From assembly GCA_045649145.1 (NCBI GenBank), contig JAZRPK010000040.1, positions 1-15,677 on the forward strand: DNA of 15,677 nt. Reading direction: 5' to 3'. This document shows positions 1-6,684 of this stretch, in pieces. Origin of the DNA: HGM11525 sp045649145. GTDB lineage: Bacteria; Bacillota; Clostridia; UBA1381. Positions within the stretch are counted from its first letter, which is position 1, and each line of letters opens with the position of its first letter. Under the pieces are notes generated by a model, which made no database searches, was not told the origin of the DNA, and saw only the letters and a program-made list of their open reading frames with translations. The translations under genes and the position numbers were made by a program.

Positions 1-2
1 GC

Positions 3-143
3 TTTGCTGCTATGACGGGCGAGGTTGCAGATGTAACGGCGGCAGTTGAAGCAGGTGCCAAGATTGCAATTGAGGATGGAGTTTTAATAAATACCGAGAT
101 AATCGCCAATCCGCATCCCGATTTGTGGCAATCGGTTATATGA
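3..143 (+). CDS. Bacterial microcompartment (BMC) shell protein, C-terminal part (5' end outside window)
   Basis: Only the last 46 codons are in the window. The frame reads FAAMTGEVADVTAAVEAG at its start and ends in NPHPDLWQSVI followed by TGA. Seen: a glycine/alanine-rich helix of the type GxVxxVxxAVxAG, then a strand ending in I-x-NPHPDL. Known of the family: this pairing (helix, then I/V-P/A-NPHxDL near the C terminus) is the second half of the BMC fold (pfam00936) found in hexameric shell proteins such as EutM and PduA, which tile the facets of protein organelles. The helix, the NPH motif and the ending close to it fit a single-domain BMC-H protein. Inferred: a BMC locus lies upstream of the window, or this is an isolated shell gene. 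A tandem-domain BMC-T protein cannot be excluded because the N terminus is missing. Confidence 0.75.
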   Translation, partial: FAAMTGEVADVTAAVEAGAKIAIEDGVLINTEIIANPHPDLWQSVI

Positions 144-153
144 GAAAAATTTA

Positions 154-179
154 TGGCTGTGCCTTTTTAGGCACAGCCA
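154..179. terminator. Perfect 10-bp hairpin after the BMC gene
   Basis: TGGCTGTGCC (154-163) and GGCACAGCCA (170-179) are perfect inverted repeats with a 6-nt loop TTTTTA. The hairpin begins 10 nt after the BMC stop codon, as expected of a terminator. On the + strand no T-run follows (GTTGACGTT). On the - strand the stem is followed by TAAATTTTTC, so the U-tract is better in that direction. Probably a weak or bidirectional terminator that insulates the MATE gene from the BMC gene. Confidence 0.6.
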
Positions 180-220
180 GTTGACGTTATAGGAAAATCT
201 ATGAAGGGGCATGATTTGGA

Positions 221-1591
221 ATGAAAATAGCAACAAAGACGAACGAAATAGATATGACAAACGGCCCGATTTTCGGTAAGATATTGATTTTTGCAATACC
301 TTTGATGCTCTCTAGTATGCTGCAGCTGCTGTTTAATGCGGCAGATGTGATAGTAGTAGGACGTTTTGCAGGCGAAAGCTCACTTGCTGCTGTAGGCTCG
401 ACCGGCTCAATCACAAATCTTCTTATTAACCTGTTTATCGGCTTTTCGGTAGGAACAAATGTACTCACCGCTCAGGCAATCGGCTCGGGCAATAAAGAGT
501 TGGCTTCCGATACAGTTCACACATCTATACTTTTTTCTGTAATCTGCGGCTTTGTCCTTGCTATAGTAGGCATATTTCTTGCCGAGCCGTTGCTCGTTTT
601 GATGGATACGCCGCCTGACGTCATAGACAAATCGGTAGTGTATATGCGTATTTACTTTGCGGGTATGCCTGTAAGTATGCTCTATAACTTTGGCTATGCT
701 ATAATGCGTGCGATTGGCGATACCAGAAGACCTATGTACTATCTTGTATTTTCAGGAATAGTTAATGTTGTGCTTAATATAGTATTTGTAACGCGGTTTA
801 ATATGGACGTTGCAGGAGTTGCGATTGCTACCGTTATTTCACAGGCGATTTCGGCTCTTCTTATCGTACGTTGCCTTATCAAAATGGACAATTTTTGTCG
901 TTTAGACCTTAGAAAGCTGCGACTAAAACGCAGAGTAATATTTTCTATGGTGCGTATAGGACTTCCGGCAGGAATTCAGAGTATGATGTTCTCAATTTCG
1001 AATGTGCTTATCCAATCATCAATAAACTTTTTCGGCAAAACTGCAATGGCGGGAGCTGCAGCAGCGTCAAATGTGGAAGGCTTTGTTTGGGTTGCAATGG
1101 GTGCATTAGATCAGGCGGCGCTCAGTTTTACCAGCCAGAATTATGGAGCAGGAAAGCTTGACAGAGTAAAGAGAGTCTTTGGACAGTGCATTGCTACTGT
1201 GACGGTGGTGGGCATTGTGTTAAGCGTAACGGTGATAAGGTTTGGCGAACATTTCCTGTCCCTTTACTCGACGGAGCCGGGTGTCATTGAACTGGGAATC
1301 TTAAGGCTCAGAGCTGTTTGTACTATATATTTTATTGCCGGTATAATGAATACAATAGTCGGTGCTATACGTGGTCTTGGCAGGTCTGTTGTTCCGACGG
1401 TGATTTCGCTTATATGGGCTTGTGTGTTCCGTGTAGTATGGGTATACACAGCATTTGCGGCACACAAGACACTTGAGGTGCTGTACATCTCGTATCCTAT
1501 TTCGTGGATTGCAACCACCCTTTGTCAGCTTGCTTATTTTCTCTGGGTCTTTAAGAGTATTAAAAAGAGAAATATGACGCTAAAAAGTTAA
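221..1591 (+). CDS. MATE-family multidrug/sodium-type efflux transporter
   Basis: A 456-residue polytopic membrane protein, the usual length for MATE transporters (about 450). Seen: the N-terminal signature around residues 12-45 (MTNGPIFGKILIFAIPLM, then LQLLFNAADVIVVGRFAG), about twelve hydrophobic segments arranged as two similar halves (roughly 20-220 and 240-445), and the second-half loop with SFTSQNYGAGK near residues 303-313, typical of the family. Known: MATE proteins export cationic drugs and metabolites by Na+ or H+ antiport in the cytoplasmic membrane. The substrate cannot be read from sequence. The ATG at 221 has GGGG 11 nt upstream. An in-frame ATG at 254 (MTNGP...) matches the start of many homologues and is an alternative. 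It stands alone between the hairpin at 154-179 and the secA leader. Confidence 0.9.
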   Translation: MKIATKTNEIDMTNGPIFGKILIFAIPLMLSSMLQLLFNAADVIVVGRFAGESSLAAVGSTGSITNLLINLFIGFSVGTNVLTAQAIGSGNKELASDTVHTSILFSVICGFVLAIVGIFLAEPLLVLMDTPPDVIDKSVVYMRIYFAGMPVSMLYNFGYAIMRAIGDTRRPMYYLVFSGIVNVVLNIVFVTRFNMDVAGVAIATVISQAISALLIVRCLIKMDNFCRLDLRKLRLKRRVIFSMVRIGLPAGIQSMMFSISNVLIQSSINFFGKTAMAGAAAASNVEGFVWVAMGALDQAALSFTSQNYGAGKLDRVKRVFGQCIATVTVVGIVLSVTVIRFGEHFLSLYSTEPGVIELGILRLRAVCTIYFIAGIMNTIVGAIRGLGRSVVPTVISLIWACVFRVVWVYTAFAAHKTLEVLYISYPISWIATTLCQLAYFLWVFKSIKKRNMTLKS

Positions 1592-1630
1592 AGGTATTTT
1601 CAAAAAAGGGTGGTATTTTTATCCATAATA

Positions 1631-1639
1631 TGTTATACT
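1631..1639 (+). promoter_or_regulatory. Possible extended -10 promoter for secA
   Basis: TGTTATACT reads as an extended -10 (TG-N-TATACT) in the 111-nt A/T-rich gap before secA, about 64 nt ahead of the start codon. No convincing -35 is found 16-18 nt upstream, which extended -10 promoters can do without. Inference from motif only. Confidence 0.35.
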
Positions 1640-1702
1640 AAGATATGATAATGGAAGTTTATATCCTGATTGAGATAAATACTGAAAGGAATATAATATA
1701 TA

Positions 1703-4432
1703 ATGGGATTGTTTGACAAAATTTTCGGCACATATTCAGACCGTGAATTAAAGCGTGTAAAGCCGATTGCCGACAAGGTTATGTCATTAGAGGAGCAGAT
1801 GGCGGCGCTTTCGGATAGCGAGCTTAGAGCAAAAACCGACGAGTTTAAGTCGAGGATTTCTGCGGGCGAAACGCTTGATGACATATTGCCCGAGGCTTTT
1901 GCCGTAATGCGTGAGGCAAGCTGGCGAGTGCTTGGTATGAAGCATTTTTATGTACAGATTATAGGCGGTATCATACTGCATCAGGGCAGAATTGCCGAGA
2001 TGAAAACCGGTGAGGGTAAGACTCTTGTTTCCACTTTGCCCGCATATCTTAACGCATTAGACGGCAAGGGTGTGCATATCGTAACAGTTAATGACTACCT
2101 TGCAAAACGAGATTCCGAGTGGATGGGCAAGGTTTATCGCTTTTTAGGTCTTGAGGTAGGACTGATTATTCATGATATCGACCAGGAGCAGAGAAAGGCC
2201 GCATACGCTGCCGACATCACATATGGTACCAATAACGAGCTTGGCTTTGATTATCTTCGTGACAATATGGTTACTTACAAGGAGCAGATGGTACAGCGTG
2301 GACATAACTATGCCATTGTCGACGAGGTTGACTCAATTTTGATTGACGAGGCACGTACACCGCTTATTATTTCGGGTATGGGCAGTGCTGCAAATAATCT
2401 TTATAAGGACGCAGACGCTTTTGTAAAAAGACTAAAAAGACTGGTAGTAACCGAGCAGAATGATAAAGAGCTTGTAACTGACGAGATTGACGCAGATTAT
2501 ATAGTTGATGAAAAGGCTAAGACGGCAACCTTGACACCCAGAGGTATAGCCAAGGCGGAGCAGGCGTTCGGTGTAGAAAATCTTGCCGACCCAGATAATA
2601 TGAAGCTGCAGCATCATCTTAATCAGGCACTGCACGCAAACGGCGTTATGCAGCGTGACAGACAGTATGTGGTTAAAGACTCTCAGGTAATGATAGTTGA
2701 CGAATTTACAGGCAGAATTATGCCGGGTAGACGCTATTCCGACGGCTTGCATCAGGCTATCGAGGCAAAAGAGGGCGTAAATGTCGAGAATGAGAGCAGA
2801 ACCTTAGCGACTATTACATTCCAGAATTTCTTTAGACTTTATAACAAGCTTTCAGGTATGACAGGTACTGCTCTTACAGAGGAAGCAGAATTTCAGGAGA
2901 TTTACAACCTTGACGTTGTTGCAGTTCCGACCAATAAGCCAGTTGCCAGAAAGGATGAACAGGACTCTGTATATAAGACCGAGCGTGGCAAGTATATGGC
3001 TGTAATCCGTCAGATTAAGGAATGTAACGAAAAGGGACAGCCTGTATTGGTAGGTACTGTAAATGTGGAGAAGTCCGAGGTGCTTTCGGCACTTTTGAAG
3101 CGTGAGGGTATAAAGCACGAGGTCTTAAATGCCAAATATCACGCAAAGGAAGCGCAGATTGTTGCACAGGCGGGCAAAAAGGGCGCTGTTACAATTGCAA
3201 CCAATATGGCAGGCCGTGGTACAGATATTATCCTCGGCGGAAACGCTGAGTATATGGCAAAGAACGAGCTTATAAAAGAGGGTATGAGTGACGAGCTTAT
3301 TGTAGAGGCTACGGGCTTTGCGGAAACGGATAATGAAGAAATAATCGAGGCGAGAAGAAAATATAACGAGTATCACGAAAAGTTTAAGGCACAGCTAAAG
3401 GATGAGCAAAATGAGGTAATCGAGGCGGGCGGACTGTTTATCATAGGTACAGAGCGTCACGAATCACGCCGTATTGATAATCAGCTTCGTGGCCGTGCAG
3501 GACGTCAGGGTGACCCTGGCGCAAGTAAGTTCTTCCTCTCGCTCGAGGACGATTTGATGCGTATTTTTGGCTCGGAGCGTGTTAAAGCAATGGTAAACGG
3601 CTTAGGACTTGCCGAGGATGAGCCGATTGAGGCAGGTATGCTGACTAAGGCTATCGAGAACGCACAACGTAATCTTGAAAGTCGACACTTTGATGCACGT
3701 AAGCACGTTCTGCAGTATGACGAGGTAATGAACGAGCAGAGAAAGATTATCTACCGTCAGCGTCAGATGGTCATAGACGGAGAGGATATTTCCTCTACAA
3801 TCAGGGTGATGATAGAGTCGGCAATAGATAATGCACTCGATGACTATATCGGAATAAGCGAAATTCCTGAGGAATGGAATTTGAAAGCTGTTTCAGAGTT
3901 TGCTGACAGTGTTTTGCAGGCTAAGGGCGAATTTAAGGTTACAAGGGATGAGCTTGAAACAATCACCAAGGCTGATATTAAAGAGCGTCTTATGACGATT
4001 GCAAATAAGAGCTACGCCGAGCAGGAGGAGCTGTTTGGTGACAAGATGCGCGAGGTTGAGCGTGTGATGATGCTTAGGGTAGTTGACACATTGTGGATGG
4101 ACCACCTTGACGAGATGGAGCACGTAAAGCACGAAATAGGCCTTCAGGCATATGCACAGCACGATCCTGTAGTAGAATACCGAAATGTCGGCAGTCAGCT
4201 CTATGAGGGAATGCTTGATGCTATAAAACGTGATACAGTACGTTATGTTCTCTCGGTAAAACCCAGACCGCAGGTTGAGATAAAAAGAGTTCAGGTTGCC
4301 AATCCGATAATAACGGCTGGCGACGGGTCATTACCTAAACAGGCAAGAAAAGCAGACAAAAAACCCGGCAGAAACGATCCGTGTCCTTGTGGCAGCGGAA
4401 AGAAGTACAAACAGTGTTGCGGTCGAGCCTAA
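1703..4432 (+). CDS. secA: Preprotein translocase ATPase SecA
   Basis: A 909-residue protein, slightly longer than Bacillus SecA (about 840). SecA is the cytoplasmic motor that uses ATP to push unfolded preproteins through SecYEG. Seen: start MGLFDKIFGT, Walker A MKTGEGKT at residues 100-107, the DEVDSILIDEAR helicase motif at 206-216, the downstream NMAGRGTDI and LRGRAGRQGDPG nucleotide-binding motifs of the second RecA-like domain, a helical scaffold/wing region, and a C-terminal SEC-C zinc motif (CPCGSGKKYKQCC) in the last residues. Known: the SEC-C tail binds zinc and contacts SecB or lipids; many Gram-positive SecA proteins carry it even without SecB. AAAGGA at 1685-1690 precedes the ATG. 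In many Firmicutes secA directly precedes prfB; here a four-gene cluster separates them. Confidence 0.98.
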   Translation: MGLFDKIFGTYSDRELKRVKPIADKVMSLEEQMAALSDSELRAKTDEFKSRISAGETLDDILPEAFAVMREASWRVLGMKHFYVQIIGGIILHQGRIAEMKTGEGKTLVSTLPAYLNALDGKGVHIVTVNDYLAKRDSEWMGKVYRFLGLEVGLIIHDIDQEQRKAAYAADITYGTNNELGFDYLRDNMVTYKEQMVQRGHNYAIVDEVDSILIDEARTPLIISGMGSAANNLYKDADAFVKRLKRLVVTEQNDKELVTDEIDADYIVDEKAKTATLTPRGIAKAEQAFGVENLADPDNMKLQHHLNQALHANGVMQRDRQYVVKDSQVMIVDEFTGRIMPGRRYSDGLHQAIEAKEGVNVENESRTLATITFQNFFRLYNKLSGMTGTALTEEAEFQEIYNLDVVAVPTNKPVARKDEQDSVYKTERGKYMAVIRQIKECNEKGQPVLVGTVNVEKSEVLSALLKREGIKHEVLNAKYHAKEAQIVAQAGKKGAVTIATNMAGRGTDIILGGNAEYMAKNELIKEGMSDELIVEATGFAETDNEEIIEARRKYNEYHEKFKAQLKDEQNEVIEAGGLFIIGTERHESRRIDNQLRGRAGRQGDPGASKFFLSLEDDLMRIFGSERVKAMVNGLGLAEDEPIEAGMLTKAIENAQRNLESRHFDARKHVLQYDEVMNEQRKIIYRQRQMVIDGEDISSTIRVMIESAIDNALDDYIGISEIPEEWNLKAVSEFADSVLQAKGEFKVTRDELETITKADIKERLMTIANKSYAEQEELFGDKMREVERVMMLRVVDTLWMDHLDEMEHVKHEIGLQAYAQHDPVVEYRNVGSQLYEGMLDAIKRDTVRYVLSVKPRPQVEIKRVQVANPIITAGDGSLPKQARKADKKPGRNDPCPCGSGKKYKQCCGRA

Positions 4433-4525
4433 ATCCTGAAAGGATTTAGCGCGCGAGACCCATACGAGGGATGTCCAAGAATACAAGGGAAGCGAAGTAT
4501 GATTGGACACAGACTACCGTTGCGG
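4429..4525 (+). other. Multi-hairpin noncoding stretch after secA (candidate structured RNA)
   Basis: The 154-nt gap after secA holds several stems in a row. CTAAATCCT (4429-4437) pairs with AGGATTTAG (4441-4449) and overlaps the secA stop. CCC (4459-4461) can pair with GGG (4468-4470). TGTCCAA (4472-4478) pairs with TTGGACA (4503-4509), continuing through opposed GA/GA dinucleotides to ATAC (4481-4484) with GTAT (4497-4500) and a purine-rich loop. CCG (4517-4519) pairs with CGG (4523-4525). No reading frame of note is present. I do not recognise the RNA family. It could be a regulatory leader for the next gene, a 3' UTR, or a chance or relic structure. Confidence 0.4.
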
Positions 4526-4528
4526 AAG

Positions 4529-4551
4529 ATAAATACTTTGTATTTATTTTT
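4529..4551 (+). terminator. Intrinsic terminator (AT-rich stem) before the RpiB-like gene
   Basis: ATAAATAC (4529-4536), loop TTT, and GTATTTAT (4540-4547) form a perfect 8-bp stem followed by TTTT. It ends only 35 nt before the ATG at 4587, so it may end secA transcription or act as an attenuator for the downstream cluster. The stem is A/T-rich, so its strength is uncertain. Confidence 0.5.
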
Positions 4552-4586
4552 CAATATAAAAAATTTATAAATGAGGAGTGGTATTT

Positions 4587-5162
4587 ATGAAGAGAGTTAA
4601 GGACAAAGAGATTTTGGTGGGCGCAGATTTTGCGGGATTTCCGTTAAAAGAAGCGGTGTGTGAGCATTTAAGGAAAAAGGGTTGGAAGATTACTGATGTT
4701 GGTGTAAAATCCGACTCAGATCCTGATGACACAGATTTGATGTTCCACAGAGTTGGTCTTCGCGCAGGTTCTATGATTTCTGAGGGCGAGTTTGAAAGAG
4801 CACTTTTGTTCTGCGGAACAGGTATGGGTATTCACATTGCGGCAAGTAAGTGTCCTCATGTACACGCAGGTGTTGTTGAGAGCGTTCCTGCGGCGTTGCG
4901 TGCTATTACAGGAAACGGCGTAAATGTTCTTGCAATGGGTGCGTTTTATGTTGCACCGGCAATGGGCTGCGATATCGTAGATGCATATTTGAATGCTGAA
5001 CTTGGCTCGGGCTATGAATGGTGGAAGAATTTTTATGAATTCCACAAGCTTGCTATTGATGAACTTGAGGCATTTGATTATGAAGAGTACAAGAAAAATG
5101 GTTTTAAGGTTAACAAGCTGGGCGATTATCCGTTGAAGCTCGAAACAAAGCCGGAGGAATAA
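4587..5162 (+). CDS. RpiB/LacAB-family sugar-phosphate isomerase, divergent
   Basis: 191 residues from the ATG at 4587, which sits 8 nt after AGGAG (4574-4578); a GTG at 4578 overlaps that ribosome site and is unlikely. Seen: the N-terminal strand-turn VGADFAGFPLK (residues 11-21) and LLFCGTGMGIHIAASK (73-88), the family signature with the putative catalytic Cys76, then GNGVNVLAMG (109-118). Known: the family interconverts aldose and ketose phosphates (ribose-5-P, galactose-6-P, tetrose-4-P). Odd: the Asp-His pair of E. coli RpiB (D9-H10) reads D14-F15, and no His is seen at the place of the ring-opening H99 (it reads ITGNGVN). A C-terminal tail of about 40 residues goes beyond the usual core of about 150. 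Substrate is therefore not assignable. First gene of a tight run with two SGNH hydrolases and a DUF4432 protein. Confidence 0.85.
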   Translation: MKRVKDKEILVGADFAGFPLKEAVCEHLRKKGWKITDVGVKSDSDPDDTDLMFHRVGLRAGSMISEGEFERALLFCGTGMGIHIAASKCPHVHAGVVESVPAALRAITGNGVNVLAMGAFYVAPAMGCDIVDAYLNAELGSGYEWWKNFYEFHKLAIDELEAFDYEEYKKNGFKVNKLGDYPLKLETKPEE

Positions 5163-5165
5163 AAA

Positions 5166-5888
5166 ATGAAGATTATTGATCTTTTCAAGAATAAACAATC
5201 CGATTTAGGTAACTACAGACAACCAGTAATAGCATTCTTGGGTGACAGTGTCACCCATGGATGTTTTGGTCTTTATGTGGAGAACGACATCATTCGCACA
5301 TATATGGAACTAGAAAAAGGATATCATGAAAAAGTAAAAGAGATTTTCAGGACTTTGTATCCGAGTGTTCCATTAACGATTGTTAACGCTGGGATAAGTG
5401 GTGATAGAGCAAAAAGAGGCAAGAATAGATTGGAAAGAGATGTTCTTAGCTACAATCCCGACTTAGTTGTGGTGTGTTACGGATTAAACGATGCGACTGA
5501 TGAGGAAGATGGTGCTGAAGACTATATTAGCTCATTAAAGGAAATTTTTGATAGAGTAAGACAAGCTGGTGCGGAAGTTATATTTTTAACACCTAATTTA
5601 AGAACAGATAAGCTGGATGTTAAATTTGGAAACCAACTACTTGATGATTGTGCATTAAATGTTATCGAAAATGAAAAACAAGGCTGGTTGGAAAAATATT
5701 TGAATTCTGCGCGTGAATTGTGTCAAAATGAAGGCGTTACAGTATGTGATTGTAACAAAATATGGAAATGCTTAAAAGAGAATGATGTCAATATCAATAA
5801 TCTGCTTTCCAATCGTATAAATCATCCTATTGAAAAAATGCTCTGGGTTTTTGCGTATGAGCTTGTTAAATTAATGTTTGAGAAATAG
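5166..5888 (+). CDS. SGNH/GDSL-family hydrolase (noncanonical C-terminal His block)
   Basis: 240 residues. Seen: GDS at 26-28 with the nucleophile Ser28 after a hydrophobic strand (VIAFL), a block II VNAGISGD (73-80), a block III GLND with Asn108 (106-109), and NRINHP near 216-221 supplying the likely catalytic His220. Known: SGNH enzymes are esterases, often deacetylases of carbohydrates. Most carry DxxH before the end; here the residue three before His is Arg, and the NxxNHP form replaces it, a variant I recall from some carbohydrate-esterase-like members. No signal peptide is visible, so it should act in the cytoplasm. The start is set by GGAGG (5153-5157), which lies in the last codons of the RpiB-like gene, giving 3 nt between stop and ATG and probable translational coupling. 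AT-richer than secA. Confidence 0.85.
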   Translation: MKIIDLFKNKQSDLGNYRQPVIAFLGDSVTHGCFGLYVENDIIRTYMELEKGYHEKVKEIFRTLYPSVPLTIVNAGISGDRAKRGKNRLERDVLSYNPDLVVVCYGLNDATDEEDGAEDYISSLKEIFDRVRQAGAEVIFLTPNLRTDKLDVKFGNQLLDDCALNVIENEKQGWLEKYLNSARELCQNEGVTVCDCNKIWKCLKENDVNINNLLSNRINHPIEKMLWVFAYELVKLMFEK

Positions 5889-5899
5889 GAGTAAAAATT

Positions 5900-6670
5900 A
5901 TGAATGAGTTTTTTTTAAGATTTATTCTTCAGAGAATGATAGGTGTTTTTGATGATGATTTATTCAAGTATGAATATGTTATGGATGCCTCAAAGGAAGA
6001 AATTGATGGTTTTATAATGCAGTGCAGAAATTGGCAAATGGAACAGGCAGAAATGTTAAAGAGAGAAATGGATTTAACAGTTTTGCATAATAAAAAGGTG
6101 CTTTATGTTGGTGATTCTATTACGGCAGATAGGTATGGATATAGAGGGATAACAACGTTTGCAGCAGAGTTTGATTCATATAATGCTGCTGTTTCGGGTG
6201 CAACATCTTTGGATATGCTCAGATTTCTAAAAGATAATATAGCGAACTCAAGCCCTGAAATCATATCTATAATGATAGGTACAAACGATTCACTGATTAT
6301 AGCTAACGGCAAAAATCTTGTAAGTCCTGATGAGTATCGCAAGAATATATCAGAAATGTTGTGCATATCAAAGCAGGTTACAGACAAAGTTATAATTTCA
6401 ACATTACCACCCGCAAATGAAGAGGCTTTTTGCAAGACGCATGATACGAATTTCTCGAATTTAACAAATAAATCAATTGATGTTTTATCTGAAATAGTTA
6501 GAGAAGAAGCGGCTAAACATAATGTGCTTCTTAATGATGTTGCTAATGTCTTAAGAAAATGTGATTTCAATGAAATTGTTGAAGAGGATGGAATCCATCT
6601 GACAAAGACAGGACAGAGGATATATGCGGCACAATGGTTAAAGAGTGCATTAAAAATGTACAGTTTGTGA
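5900..6670 (+). CDS. SGNH/GDSL-family hydrolase with N-terminal helical extension
   Basis: 256 residues. The catalytic blocks are complete: GDS at 71-73 (Ser73) after VLYV, Gly100 in AAVSGAT, GTND at 127-130 (Asn129), and EDGIHLT with Asp230 and His233. Ahead of the fold are about 65 residues that look helical and charged (from MNEFFLRF to LHNKK); they are unlike a signal peptide, and I do not recognise the domain. Known: such enzymes hydrolyse esters, commonly acyl groups on sugars. It is only distantly similar to the SGNH protein just upstream (different length and motif spacing), so the pair is not a recent duplication. AGGAG (5887-5891) overlaps the upstream stop and lies 8 nt before the ATG. 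A short gap leads into the DUF4432 gene. Probably cytoplasmic. Confidence 0.87.
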   Translation: MNEFFLRFILQRMIGVFDDDLFKYEYVMDASKEEIDGFIMQCRNWQMEQAEMLKREMDLTVLHNKKVLYVGDSITADRYGYRGITTFAAEFDSYNAAVSGATSLDMLRFLKDNIANSSPEIISIMIGTNDSLIIANGKNLVSPDEYRKNISEMLCISKQVTDKVIISTLPPANEEAFCKTHDTNFSNLTNKSIDVLSEIVREEAAKHNVLLNDVANVLRKCDFNEIVEEDGIHLTKTGQRIYAAQWLKSALKMYSL

Positions 6671-6684
6671 AAGGTTGTGGCTAA

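Noticed and set aside
4716..5198. A 160-codon open frame on the - strand across the RpiB-like gene
   Set aside because: Low-complexity, Cys/Asn-rich translation antisense to a clear family member; a shadow frame.
5240..5256. Near-perfect palindrome GGGTGACA-G-TGTCACCC
   Set aside because: It lies in the codons for the GDSVTH catalytic block; the pattern is explained by coding and is unlikely to be an operator.
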